Virus record (IMG/VR): IMGVR_UViG_3300035698_017884
Location: 1-31,071 of that record
Strand: one strand, 5' to 3'
Origin: a virus
DNA length: 31,071 nt
A program made the position numbers and the translations under genes. This document shows positions 5,798 to 14,516 of this stretch, piece by piece (position 1 is the stretch's first letter; each line of letters starts with the position of its first letter). A model generated the notes under the pieces. It was not told the origin of the DNA. It was given only the letters and a program-made list of their open reading frames with translations, and did not search any database.

Positions 5798-5829
5798 ATC
5801 AATAACCTTTTAATCCATTCTTCAGCCAT
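5794..5829 (-). pseudogene. possible displaced 5' gene fragment (11 codons)
   Basis: A mini-ORF, MAEEWIKRLLM, lies between a stop codon and the endonuclease start. GGGG is 11 nt upstream and the TGA overlaps the endonuclease GTG. It may be the original start of the phosphoribosyltransferase gene, cut off when the endonuclease inserted, or simply a coupling peptide. Low certainty. Confidence 0.25.
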
Positions 5830-5830
5830 G

Positions 5831-6250
5831 TTATTTAGTCCCCTTCCGGATTTTACTAATATCAGTTCTCCACTCAACTTCTCTTTGTTTTATATTTAAA
5901 GCATTATCTGCATCTACAACTTTAAATGTTGGGTTTTCAATAACACGACTATTAATCATTCCTGGTTCCGAATGTCTATATACTTTGCCTGGTCGCTCAA
6001 AAACAACTTCTTCTGAATCTAATATACTACCTTCTTGTATAATTGTTTCATATGCTATTTCTTTCACATATCCATATTGACTTCCACAAGTAGGGCAAAA
6101 CATAAATTGTCCCATGTAAAATACTTTTGATATAAATATGAATACACTATCCCCATTTTTTGTATTAGGAACTTCTACTACATCACCTACTTTAAATTTT
6201 GATTCAGGCACATCAACTTTTAATTTTAAATCAATTTGCTCTTTTGCCAT
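5831..6250 (-). CDS. hypothetical protein with one CxxC knuckle
   Basis: A 139-residue protein of unknown function. It opens with MAKEQIDLKLKVDVP and contains a barrel-like stretch (KFKVGDVVEVPNTKNG, SVFIFISKVFYMGQF), as in small SH3- or RNA-binding-type domains. CPTC at about residues 52-55 is a single zinc knuckle with no obvious second pair, so metal binding would need another site. AAGGA precedes the ATG at 6250. It directly follows the DpdA-like gene, with a gap of about 12 nt, and is probably part of the same operon. Confidence 0.65.
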   Translation of the reverse strand: MAKEQIDLKLKVDVPESKFKVGDVVEVPNTKNGDSVFIFISKVFYMGQFMFCPTCGSQYGYVKEIAYETIIQEGSILDSEEVVFERPGKVYRHSEPGMINSRVIENPTFKVVDADNALNIKQREVEWRTDISKIRKGTK

Positions 6251-6262
6251 TATAATTCCTTT

Positions 6263-7660
6263 TTAAAATTTTATACATCCTCCTTCATCTAGTGTTCCTG
6301 AGTCTCCACCAGACATAAATTTATTAATGATATATTCATTATGTTCTTCATCTAATTTTTCAATCATTTGCATTGAATTCCAAATAGAAAAGGATTTTGA
6401 TTTCTGCTTCCTTGTCATTTTTCCTTGGTTGAATGATTTAGTTATTTCAGTTACTCGTCTTGTAAACTCATTCATGTTTCCTGACTTATAAATATCATAT
6501 AACTCATCAGAAAGATCATTTGCAAAATCTTCAACATCTTTATAAAGTTGTAATACATATAACATAATATAAATAGAAATTGGTTTTGATAATGTGCCTG
6601 TTTCTTCACTATATACAGGTTCTTTTTCATCACTTAATTTTGTAAGTTTATAAACATCAGCTATCCTATTAACTAATGAAAACATTTTATCATTAACAGT
6701 TCCTGTCTTATCAAATCTTAAATGTAATTCATTGCTTTTAAAACTCATTTTCATAAGATTTTTATCATCATTGAATACACTTATATATCTACCATTAAAT
6801 GCACCTTTAAAAATTGATGAAGAATCATATGTTATTTCACAATCAATTCCGTGAAATTCTTTTATATGTTTACTAAATAATCTGTGATGCAATACATCAA
6901 TAAAATTAGCTCCGCCCAACACATGAAATTTAAAAGCTTTTTTACCAGTAGTTTTACAATATTGAATGATTGTAGATAGAGGTATACAATATAAAATTGC
7001 TGGTATTGATATATCTGATGCTCCAAATGCTACGAGACCCCCTGTTGCATAATAATTATAATCAACTCCCAAGTTATCATCAAGTAAAAGTTTACGCCAA
7101 ACGTTATAAATCTGTGGTGTCCTGAAGTGGTGTATATAGATTAACTTGTTTTGTTTTACTTCCATAGGCAGTTGATTTGCTCGTTCATAGGAGCTTTTAT
7201 TCAACTCATATATCTCTTTGTATGATTTAAATATCCCTGCCTCTGTTGTACCAGGACCTGGTGGTATATCAAGCAAGAAAGCGTGAGAGAAATCTTCATG
7301 ATAGTCATTTATAAATTCATAATACATATCAATAAATCCAGGAATATCTTTTGATGGGATTGCTCCCATTGATACTTGGAATCCTCCAGAATCAAGATAT
7401 ATTGTAGAATTCTTCATAAATTTTACTTGATTAAATTTTCTTATTGACTTTATCATTTTTTCAGAATAATTTTTTGCAATTCTCTTGGTTTTATAATTCA
7501 ATCCTGTACCATATGAAAATAAAAATTTACCCACTGAATTCTGAATAAAATTATCTACATTCTCATGTTTAAGATACCCAGGAAAGTCATTAATAAATCT
7601 ATCAATTAATGACGCAAATGTATCAACTCCTGCTAACACATAACTAGCTTGTCTACCCAT
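6263..7660 (-). CDS. dpdA: DpdA-like tRNA-guanine-transglycosylase-family enzyme
   Basis: A 465-residue member of the TGT superfamily. Seen: YLDSGGFQVS with D90 (the general-acid position in TGT), FLLDIPPGPG around D131, TGGLVAFG at 206-213 (the GGL(S)xGE block), FHVLGG at 245-250, and ITYDSSSIF with D279 in the place of the TGT nucleophile. It lacks the classical C-terminal zinc CxC motif of tRNA TGTs. Phage DpdA enzymes replace guanine in DNA with 7-deazaguanine bases and so protect against restriction. QueC and QueE in the same window support that role. A strong AGGAGG precedes the ATG at 7660. The exact DpdA subtype is undetermined. Confidence 0.8.
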   Translation of the reverse strand: MGRQASYVLAGVDTFASLIDRFINDFPGYLKHENVDNFIQNSVGKFLFSYGTGLNYKTKRIAKNYSEKMIKSIRKFNQVKFMKNSTIYLDSGGFQVSMGAIPSKDIPGFIDMYYEFINDYHEDFSHAFLLDIPPGPGTTEAGIFKSYKEIYELNKSSYERANQLPMEVKQNKLIYIHHFRTPQIYNVWRKLLLDDNLGVDYNYYATGGLVAFGASDISIPAILYCIPLSTIIQYCKTTGKKAFKFHVLGGANFIDVLHHRLFSKHIKEFHGIDCEITYDSSSIFKGAFNGRYISVFNDDKNLMKMSFKSNELHLRFDKTGTVNDKMFSLVNRIADVYKLTKLSDEKEPVYSEETGTLSKPISIYIMLYVLQLYKDVEDFANDLSDELYDIYKSGNMNEFTRRVTEITKSFNQGKMTRKQKSKSFSIWNSMQMIEKLDEEHNEYIINKFMSGGDSGTLDEGGCIKF

Positions 7661-7669
7661 TAAAACCTC

Positions 7670-8020
7670 CTATAAATCATGTTCAAGTTTAAACATTATC
7701 CTATCAACATCTGGTAAAATTTCAATTTTTAATAATTCATTATTCGTAATACTTAGTTTGTTAATTAACCAATATTTTATACTATTATCATATTCATATA
7801 ATTCAATATGATGATAAACTGTTGTTTCAATACAATTATTTTTATATTTTTCAATATAATTATCAAGTGTTTCATTATTAGGATCCCAGTTACTAGATAC
7901 TGGTAATAATTTTTGATTTGTTAGTGTCTCTACACTATCGACATATCCAAAGTGTATTTTACCATTTTTAACATCTATTTTTATAAATTTATCTTTTAAC
8001 CACCCAATATAATTTTTCAT
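7670..8020 (-). CDS. hypothetical protein, tandem paralog B
   Basis: A 116-residue protein of unknown function that resembles the next gene upstream (8023-8349). Both begin with a K-I-x-V-K-x-G-K-x-x-x-G-x-V pattern typical of a small beta-barrel. Both carry a central PVSxxW or PIPEDW segment followed by a helix, and both end in MFKLEHDL. The last 26 nt (7671-7696) are identical to 8024-8049. The tandem duplication is therefore fairly recent, or its end is under conversion. It sits about 10 nt upstream of the DpdA-like gene. Confidence 0.65.
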   Translation of the reverse strand: MKNYIGWLKDKFIKIDVKNGKIHFGYVDSVETLTNQKLLPVSSNWDPNNETLDNYIEKYKNNCIETTVYHHIELYEYDNSIKYWLINKLSITNNELLKIEILPDVDRIMFKLEHDL

Positions 8021-8022
8021 TT

Positions 8023-8349
8023 TTATAAATCATGTTCAAGTTTAAACATCAAAGCATCTATATCATCTTGTGGTATAACTTTTATTTCAATTGTATCATT
8101 TGATTTTATATATGCATTTTCTTTTTCTCCTGTAAATATTTCAAGCCTATAAAAATCTTCTGGTTCCTTTACAACATCTTTTAAATATTGGTTAGCTACT
8201 TCATCATTTGTTTCCCAGTCTTCTGGAATAGGAACATTGTCTGATTGAGAACAATATTCAAAATCATGTCGACTACTAATAACAGTACCATAATAAGATT
8301 TTCCATTTTTCATTTTAACACTTATAATCTTATCATCAAACAAATTCAT
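8023..8349 (-). CDS. hypothetical protein, tandem paralog A
   Basis: A 108-residue protein, first gene of the minus-strand block that leads to the DpdA-like enzyme. AGGA lies upstream of the ATG at 8349, and a copy of the recurrent promoter motif is at 8366-8378. The N-terminus (KIISVKMKNGKSYYGTV) looks like an Sm- or SH3-like barrel, and the C-terminus matches paralog B exactly (MFKLEHDL). No catalytic residues are identifiable. Its place in the operon might link it to DNA modification, but this is only position-based inference. Confidence 0.65.
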   Translation of the reverse strand: MNLFDDKIISVKMKNGKSYYGTVISSRHDFEYCSQSDNVPIPEDWETNDEVANQYLKDVVKEPEDFYRLEIFTGEKENAYIKSNDTIEIKVIPQDDIDALMFKLEHDL

Positions 8350-8365
8350 AATATTTATCCTACCT

Positions 8366-8378
8366 TTTATATTTATTC
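8366..8378 (-). promoter_or_regulatory. GAATAAATATWAA promoter-like motif, copy 3
   Basis: The minus strand reads GAATAAATATAAA, identical to copy 1. It lies about 17 nt before the start at 8349, giving a very short leader. It would drive the operon containing the two paralogs and the DpdA-like gene. Confidence 0.5.
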
Positions 8379-8411
8379 TTTAAAGTTAGGTTTACCATCA
8401 TTATACTAACA

Positions 8412-8441
8412 TTGAATGGGAAATACCATTATATATATTAA
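8412..8441 (+). promoter_or_regulatory. sigma70-like early promoter (TTGAATGG...TATATATT)
   Basis: TTGAAT at 8412-8417 is followed after 16 nt by TATATT. The element TTGAATGG plus a TATATATA-type box closely resembles those at 20737 and 24701, each upstream of a plus-strand gene. It would drive the 8603 gene and its leader. Confidence 0.45.
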
Positions 8442-8500
8442 TAAGTAGATAGAGGAATTATAACTAAAATTGTGCCATTAAATTTTAACTGAAAGGAAAA

Positions 8501-8539
8501 ATGCTTATGACAACAAAATTTATAATTGCGAGGGGATAA
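8501..8539 (+). CDS. possible 12-codon leader peptide
   Basis: A short ORF (MLMTTKFIIARG) whose ATG at 8501 has AAAGGA five nt upstream. It ends in AGG-GGA-TAA just before a strong hairpin (8547-8584) and the main gene's ribosome binding site. This arrangement resembles a translational attenuation leader, where ribosome position on the short ORF could control the hairpin. Confidence 0.35.
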   Translation: MLMTTKFIIARG

Positions 8540-8546
8540 CACAACA

Positions 8547-8584
8547 GCGCGGGAAAACATATACAAAAGATATATGTGTCGCGC
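8547..8584 (+). promoter_or_regulatory. hairpin immediately before the 8603 ribosome binding site
   Basis: GCGCG (8547-8551) pairs with CGCGC (8580-8584), and inside it ACATAT pairs with ATATGT. The Shine-Dalgarno GAGGAGG starts four nt after the stem. It may be a translational operator, an attenuator coupled to the leader ORF, or an mRNA-stabilising 5' structure. No U-run follows, so it is not a terminator. Confidence 0.5.
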
Positions 8585-8602
8585 AGCGAGGAGGATATAC
8601 AA

Positions 8603-9394
8603 ATGAAATGTTTTGAAGTCAATGATACAATGGTAAAAGAAGGAATCACATTTAAAGGAAGAAGTTTGGATTTCGGTTTAGGAAATGAAAATTTTGCAAA
8701 AATCATTGTACCTAAATGGAGTGAAAACCAAATAATGCAACCAGTATATTCCGAGTGTGATCGTCAAGGTACATGGGAAATAATGCCTCAAGGCAAAGAA
8801 CCTCATAATGTATCTCCTGAACCATGTGTCAAGTGCGGTGTAATATTACCCGCATGGGAATTTGACTACGATGAAGAACAATGGAAGCGTAGACATCCAG
8901 AGAAAGGAGATGTCAAAGAAAATTTATCATGTGTAAAAAAATGTGATTTTGCTTGGAGATTATTTCCTGTTGAATATAATCAAACCGACATGAAACTTGA
9001 TATGTCAACAGGACCTCGTCCCGTAGTGGAATTAATTCCAGCAAAATCAAAATTCCCAGCAATAGTAGTTGTTTGGAAAATACCAGGAACTAAAATCAGA
9101 TATAATGCAGAGGAAGCAATAAACTTAACATTTGCTCAACAATATATAAGAAAAAATTCTGCAGGAGTAGCAATGTTCATTTGCTTAATTGAAGGTCAAA
9201 GTATATATGTAATCCGTGCTGATAAAAGAACTCACCAGCAAGGGTACAAATTAAAATTGACCTGGACAGGAAATGAATTAAAAGTCCAATCAGGAGATAA
9301 ATCCTTATTTGGCGAAAAGAAGATGGTGTTTTTAACAAATCAAGATCAGGTTAAATTATACCTGAATGAAATGTCAAAACATATAAAAAATTAA
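8603..9394 (+). CDS. hypothetical early protein with zinc knuckles
   Basis: A 263-residue protein I cannot assign. The ATG at 8603 follows GAGGAGG, which decides the start over an upstream in-frame codon. Four cysteines in CVKCG (about residue 81) and SCVKKC (about 113-118) suggest a zinc site. The middle has a beta-rich hydrophobic run (FPAIVVVWKIPGTKI), and the C-terminus is helical and basic. It is an isolated plus-strand gene with its own promoter, leader, hairpin and strong terminator, facing away from its neighbours. That fits a highly expressed, perhaps host-takeover, product; this is inference. Confidence 0.75.
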   Translation: MKCFEVNDTMVKEGITFKGRSLDFGLGNENFAKIIVPKWSENQIMQPVYSECDRQGTWEIMPQGKEPHNVSPEPCVKCGVILPAWEFDYDEEQWKRRHPEKGDVKENLSCVKKCDFAWRLFPVEYNQTDMKLDMSTGPRPVVELIPAKSKFPAIVVVWKIPGTKIRYNAEEAINLTFAQQYIRKNSAGVAMFICLIEGQSIYVIRADKRTHQQGYKLKLTWTGNELKVQSGDKSLFGEKKMVFLTNQDQVKLYLNEMSKHIKN

Positions 9395-9406
9395 TACCAT
9401 GTAATA

Positions 9407-9450
9407 GATCCCTATACATTTTAAATGTGTAGGGGTCATCTTCTTTTTTT
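9407..9450 (+). terminator. strong intrinsic terminator after the 8603 gene
   Basis: GATCCCTATACATTT pairs with AAATGTGTAGGGGTC at almost every position, about 15 bp including a few G-U pairs. ATCTTCTTTTTTTT follows. It lies between convergent genes and ends the plus-strand transcript. Confidence 0.85.
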
Positions 9451-9461
9451 TATAAGTTCCT

Positions 9462-11180
9462 TTAAGATAAATATTTATAATAATATAATTCAATCCCCTC
9501 ATCTTCTTTAGCAGGGAATGTTAATGTAACAGTTTGAGCATCTAAATCAAGACTATAATGTTTTTCATATTCTAACTTGCCAATATAAGACATCATTTTT
9601 AATTGTTTTTTATCTATAATAGCATATGTTAAAGATATAGTAACATGTTCATTACTATTCAAATTAATATCACTATCAGTAAATTCATAATAAGCAACTT
9701 TGGTAACATCTAAATCTTCAGCATTATGTATATCTGTACTAGAAAATATTGTTTGTATTGTAGGTGCTTGATTTGCAAATTTGTTTTTGATATTATCTAA
9801 TTCATCAGGATTAATAGTAGTTAATCCATTTACTTGATCACTACCCCAACCATTACTAGATGTAGATACTAACGCTGCTGTAAATTCACCTAAATATATT
9901 TTATTCTTATAAGGAACAAGAGTAATCACATTTCCATTATAAGAAAGCAATATAGAAATATCACTTAACGAAAGTCCTGAAAATACTGGTCTCTGTAATA
10001 ACCCTGCTTTTGATTTTATATAATCCGTATTAGTAGGATCAATTGTTATAAATCCATTTGCAATTCGTTGTTCTGTAATATTACTATCACTAAAAGTTTG
10101 ACTATATATTATATCTCCTGCTTCGACCAAATCCCAATCAGATTCATCATTTATCATAATCAATCTACCAGAAGCAACAGCATTCCAATCAATTATTTCT
10201 GTCTTATCAGGCCATACATCAGTAACCGTAACAAGTGTAGTAGCATCATCTAATTGAACAGGAGGAATTTCATATATATTCATATATAAAATATTATCAT
10301 ATTCTGGTTCTGGTTTTGAAGTTAAACCCCCTAATGTTTCAATTGGTGTTTGATTTCCATAAAACGTATGTACTCCACCCATTACCAAAGCAACATTAGT
10401 ACTATTTAATTTCCAATCTGCTTTAATATGTAAAAAAGTAGGAAGATCAATTTCAAATTCACATGTAATTTGTAATTTGTATGCTGGAAAATTTGTTCCC
10501 CCAAATTTTTCACCCGCATCAGACAACCCAGTAATTTTATACATAGGGCTTAATATTACAGGATATACTACTCTTTCTTGATCCATACTACGAATAAGAG
10601 TAATTACAGCATCAGATCCTCTCCAATCAATTTGATAAGGATCAACTGAATCACTTCCATCATATTCATAATTTAATACTTCATCAGGTAAAACTATATA
10701 TGACCAATAATGTTCAGGTCTTAAATATCTATTTAACCCGCCTGACCACATTGTCACAAGTGTTCTTAAATCAATATATTCATACACAGAATGAACCCAA
10801 CATGTAATATCAAAAGTCCCAGTAAATCTTGTAAATATAGGAGTAATCATTACCTGATCATCTTTGTATATATTATTAAATAATTTAGCCCCAAATGCTG
10901 GATATAAATTAGGATATTGCCAAAGAAAAGTTCCTCCTCTTTCGCTTGGATTAAAATCTCCTGATGGATCTAATGTAATAGCAGGAAGAATATGATCATC
11001 TGTTTCATGTTGTTCTTCATTTTTTTTATTAAAATATTCTACTGCTTTATCATAAGTACCAATCACTTTATAATTAAATGAATACAAATTATCTGCAAAG
11101 AAATTTAATGTACCCCTATAAAATGCACCAAAACAATTATTTATATAGTGGTGATGGTCAGTCTGTGATGATGTAGGCAT
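9462..11180 (-). CDS. hypothetical protein, probable virion or tail component
   Basis: A 572-residue protein of unknown function. The ATG at 11180 abuts the stop of the upstream gene (TAAATG) behind AGGATT, so the two are coupled. The sequence is beta-rich with few cysteines, many aromatic residues and Asn/Thr/Asp-rich turns. A DHHHYINN segment lies near the N-terminus. Overall composition is like baseplate or tail-fibre proteins, but I recognise no fold. The C-terminal 90 residues read like a beta-sandwich (DAQTVTLTFPAKEDEG). The virion role is inferred from size and composition only. Confidence 0.7.
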   Translation of the reverse strand: MPTSSQTDHHHYINNCFGAFYRGTLNFFADNLYSFNYKVIGTYDKAVEYFNKKNEEQHETDDHILPAITLDPSGDFNPSERGGTFLWQYPNLYPAFGAKLFNNIYKDDQVMITPIFTRFTGTFDITCWVHSVYEYIDLRTLVTMWSGGLNRYLRPEHYWSYIVLPDEVLNYEYDGSDSVDPYQIDWRGSDAVITLIRSMDQERVVYPVILSPMYKITGLSDAGEKFGGTNFPAYKLQITCEFEIDLPTFLHIKADWKLNSTNVALVMGGVHTFYGNQTPIETLGGLTSKPEPEYDNILYMNIYEIPPVQLDDATTLVTVTDVWPDKTEIIDWNAVASGRLIMINDESDWDLVEAGDIIYSQTFSDSNITEQRIANGFITIDPTNTDYIKSKAGLLQRPVFSGLSLSDISILLSYNGNVITLVPYKNKIYLGEFTAALVSTSSNGWGSDQVNGLTTINPDELDNIKNKFANQAPTIQTIFSSTDIHNAEDLDVTKVAYYEFTDSDINLNSNEHVTISLTYAIIDKKQLKMMSYIGKLEYEKHYSLDLDAQTVTLTFPAKEDEGIELYYYKYLS

Positions 11181-11825
11181 TTAATTAATCCTATTAACTT
11201 TTGCTGATTTTTCTGGGAATAATTCACCTAATGATTCTTGTGTATCATATCCCCTTCTTTTGTTTTCAAAATTATCAATATTTTCATCACGATAATGCTC
11301 AGCCAATTTCATCATCGTATCATGACATTCAGGCGTAGATACTTGTATTGAAGATGTTCTTACAATTTTTCTATTTAATATAGTATCAATATGTTGTCTT
11401 TCAACGAGAAAATAAATAAAATCATTTTGATAATCAGTAAATGTAAATCCATATATAAAAATTAGATTTTCAAATACTCCACCTTCAGTTTGAACTTTTG
11501 ATAATTTCACAGATTCATTTGCAACATATTGAATTTTTTCTTTAAATTGCTCCTTAATATTTGAAAACTGACTTCTTATATCAAGGGTATCACTTCTAAA
11601 ATCTTTTATATCTAAAAATGTATCTGCAAATAATGATTGTTTTAAATCTTTATAAATTGTAAGATTTATTTCATTATCTTTTGATAAGTCCTGAAGTTTT
11701 CCGTCAGGCTTAAATCCTATTAATGTATTTGCTTTATGAAAATATACAGCTATCGTAAAATGTTTTTTTATAAATGGTACAAATAAATTATAACATCTAT
11801 TTATTTTAGGTCCAAAAGTGAACAT
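11181..11825 (-). CDS. hypothetical protein
   Basis: A 214-residue protein of unknown function. TTGGAGG precedes the ATG at 11825 at good spacing, so the in-frame TTG within that site is rejected. It is a mixed alpha/beta protein with a hydrophobic N-terminal third (YNLFVPFIKKHFTIAVYF) and a charged helical tail containing NKRRGYDTQES. It is translationally coupled to the 572-residue protein downstream and may act with it, for instance as an assembly partner. No conserved residues can be proposed. Confidence 0.68.
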   Translation of the reverse strand: MFTFGPKINRCYNLFVPFIKKHFTIAVYFHKANTLIGFKPDGKLQDLSKDNEINLTIYKDLKQSLFADTFLDIKDFRSDTLDIRSQFSNIKEQFKEKIQYVANESVKLSKVQTEGGVFENLIFIYGFTFTDYQNDFIYFLVERQHIDTILNRKIVRTSSIQVSTPECHDTMMKLAEHYRDENIDNFENKRRGYDTQESLGELFPEKSAKVNRIN

Positions 11826-11910
11826 AACTTCCTCCAACTTCCTTTTTTAGTACTCTATATTAAACTCAAATTCCCAAGACTATATTTAATTTTTGTTCAT
11901 AGGTTTTTAT

Positions 11911-13935
11911 TTACACATGCATCCCACCAAAATAATCATCCACTTCTTTTAATGACTCATAGTTACGAAACATTGATTGTAAATTTTCTTTATCTATTGA
12001 ACATTCACTTACTCTTTGCTTATAATAAGCATAATTAGTAGCTAATTTTTTATCTGCTTCGGGTGTCCAACAATGTATGGCTTTTAATATTTCTTCTGGA
12101 AATATATTCCATTCAATATTTTCATAATCTACATCTCCCACATCTTTATTAATTTTATTAACTATCTCAAGTAAATAGGTTATATTATCTTCTTTCTCTG
12201 CAACTTTTGAAACATACCTTATAATATTAGTATTATCATAAGTTTCGCTTTTCATACCCAATACATTAATTGCATGAGTATTAAATGAACTTGTATCTAC
12301 TATTTTATTTTCTAAATCAACTTTACCATCATGTTTTTTATAATCAAATTCAAGATCAATAAATGTTTCAATATCACTTTCATTTTTAAACTGACACAAA
12401 TCAAATGATTCACAATCAACTAATGATATTTTTGACTTAAAAAGGGAATTAATAAAAGCACATGAATCAATCTCATCATATCTTTTAATGATTGCATCAT
12501 ATGTTTTACCAGCAACTTCCTCGACTGATTTCATTGCTATTGTTGGTTTATGATGTAATTTATTTTCAATTGCTTCAAAACAAGAATCAAATATCCCTCC
12601 ATCTAAACATAATTGAGCTCTCATTTTTATACTATTTATAAATTCATCTCGTGTATCACATTTAATAAAAGTATAAACAAAAGGGGCAGTTAATACTTTT
12701 AATATAAAACTTATTAATTCTTTATTCTCAGTTGATATATTACTTTTTTCTTTTAATTGTAAATGTATCAATGAATAACAAACACTATATGTATAAAGTG
12801 AATACATTAATGATCGAGTAGTTTCATCATATTCTTGTTCTTTACATCTAACAGGAAATACTCCATTAGGAATTGGGTTTTTTTGTTGAAGGTGTCTTCT
12901 TAATATTTCCTTTAAATATAATGTATTACTATATAAAATTCTGTTATAATCATTCCCACTAGTGTTCGTAAACAATGTTTTAATTTTTAATTTTTCTTTT
13001 ATATGTTCAATGAATACAAGTAAGGGGATCTTTTTTGAAATCAATGAATGAATAAGTGCTTCTAAATTCATTGCATTATTATCAATTACCAATTTCGTAA
13101 AATCATCACCCAAAGTTTTTGAAACATTTTGATTTATTTCTTTTCTCCCATCATTATCAAATATAACATCAGGAATATCCATTTCTTCTGTTTCATCTTT
13201 GATAAAAGTATCAAGATCGTCTTGATTAACTTCTTCTTGTTCTTCAACCGATTCAGGTACTTTATATTCAACCACAGCAGATTCATCACTATCAAATATA
13301 TCACCAGGATCAAATACTTCTAATTCTTCTGCCTGTGGATGGTTATTTACATTAGCAATTGTATTATTATTAGTAATATTAGTTCTATAAATATTGTCTA
13401 GTTTTTCAAGACTATTATGGGTTTTATCTACTAGTCCATCAATACCACAACTAATACCAAAATTGCTTGTAGACATAACATAATTATTTATAACTTGATT
13501 AAATATACTAAACAACGCTTTAAACGAATCAAATGATATAAAAAACTTTTCAGAATCTAAATAATCTTCACCTCTAGTGCTTACAATAATTAAAACGGTT
13601 CTTCCATATTCAGAAGTCTGTAATGTTTTTATAATAAGTTTAATTTTATTAGATATTAATTGTTTAAAGCTAATAGGTACATCAAATATCTTCCTTGAAT
13701 TAACACTTTTCATTATTTCTCTTGAAGATTCAACAAAATTAAATATCTGCTGATATGATAAATTTATTCTACTATCAGTTCGATTTTTAAAATTTGATAC
13801 TTTGATTTGAATTTTAGGTGGTTTAATCCCATAATTATCTTTAATTACAAGAAACCCCACATCTAAATTATTTGAAGTTCTTCCAAAATCATAATCTTGA
13901 AATAAACATGTACTATAAAATGTAGCATCAGCCAT
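11911..13935 (-). CDS. large hypothetical protein with an acidic linker
   Basis: A 674-residue protein I cannot assign. The first 170 residues form an alpha/beta domain (DVGFLVIKDNYGI, RTVLIIVSTRGEDY). Residues of about 205-265 are a very acidic low-complexity linker (EEQEEVNQDDLDTF). The C-terminal 400 residues are helical with scattered cysteines. There is no Walker motif, signal peptide or membrane span. AAAGG precedes the ATG at 13935, 8 nt after the upstream gene's stop. It is large and central, and could be a scaffold or virion component. The 86-nt gap downstream has no clear terminator. Confidence 0.7.
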   Translation of the reverse strand: MADATFYSTCLFQDYDFGRTSNNLDVGFLVIKDNYGIKPPKIQIKVSNFKNRTDSRINLSYQQIFNFVESSREIMKSVNSRKIFDVPISFKQLISNKIKLIIKTLQTSEYGRTVLIIVSTRGEDYLDSEKFFISFDSFKALFSIFNQVINNYVMSTSNFGISCGIDGLVDKTHNSLEKLDNIYRTNITNNNTIANVNNHPQAEELEVFDPGDIFDSDESAVVEYKVPESVEEQEEVNQDDLDTFIKDETEEMDIPDVIFDNDGRKEINQNVSKTLGDDFTKLVIDNNAMNLEALIHSLISKKIPLLVFIEHIKEKLKIKTLFTNTSGNDYNRILYSNTLYLKEILRRHLQQKNPIPNGVFPVRCKEQEYDETTRSLMYSLYTYSVCYSLIHLQLKEKSNISTENKELISFILKVLTAPFVYTFIKCDTRDEFINSIKMRAQLCLDGGIFDSCFEAIENKLHHKPTIAMKSVEEVAGKTYDAIIKRYDEIDSCAFINSLFKSKISLVDCESFDLCQFKNESDIETFIDLEFDYKKHDGKVDLENKIVDTSSFNTHAINVLGMKSETYDNTNIIRYVSKVAEKEDNITYLLEIVNKINKDVGDVDYENIEWNIFPEEILKAIHCWTPEADKKLATNYAYYKQRVSECSIDKENLQSMFRNYESLKEVDDYFGGMHV

Positions 13936-13943
13936 AATAAATA

Positions 13944-14516
13944 TTACCTTTCAATATGAATCCCACTCATAAATGTTTCTAAAGGAGTTTCATTTTTAAT
14001 TATTACTTCCTTTTTTTTAATAGGTACTTCTTCTCTTGCAGATACTTTAGATAGTTCAACTAAATCTTTTTTAGTTGTTTTAGTCTTCTTAGGATTAAAT
14101 AATCCTAGAGTTTCATAAATATTATCTTTTTCTTCACTAACATCAATAATATCTACTAATAATCTAATGTCATCCTTTTTATAATAAGGATGTTTCTGCT
14201 TTAATATTTTTGCAATTTTAGTAGTTGTTTGTCTTTGTTTAGGTATATATTGAGGTTTATATCCACAATCCAAAATACATTTCTTCATGAATTTTAATAT
14301 ATCATTTTTATCAAGTGCATACACCCCAAAATTATTAAAATGTTCATTTACCCATGAATTATAAATAGAATTTTTAAAAAACCAAATAATATATTGAGGA
14401 CCTATTTCTTTACCATCCCGAACATCATCTGGAATTTTAGTTTCATTTGACCCATCATATAACCACCTATTTAAAAGTGTATACGGGGATAATTTTTTAT
14501 CTGTTTGATTAATCAA
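13944..14516 (-). CDS. hypothetical basic protein coupled to queC
   Basis: A 190-residue protein of unknown function. The likely start is the TTG at 14516, which has AAAGGA eight nt upstream and overlaps the end of queC by eight nt. An in-frame codon 33 nt earlier lacks a ribosome binding site. The N-terminal 60 residues contain an aromatic stretch (QYIIWFFKNSIYNSW). A Lys/Arg-rich middle (PKQRQTTTKIAKILKQK) and a basic, Thr/Lys-rich linker follow. That composition fits a nucleic-acid-binding protein. Its coupling to queC may tie it to the DNA-modification pathway, which is inference. Confidence 0.62.
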   Translation of the reverse strand: MINQTDKKLSPYTLLNRWLYDGSNETKIPDDVRDGKEIGPQYIIWFFKNSIYNSWVNEHFNNFGVYALDKNDILKFMKKCILDCGYKPQYIPKQRQTTTKIAKILKQKHPYYKKDDIRLLVDIIDVSEEKDNIYETLGLFNPKKTKTTKKDLVELSKVSAREEVPIKKKEVIIKNETPLETFMSGIHIER

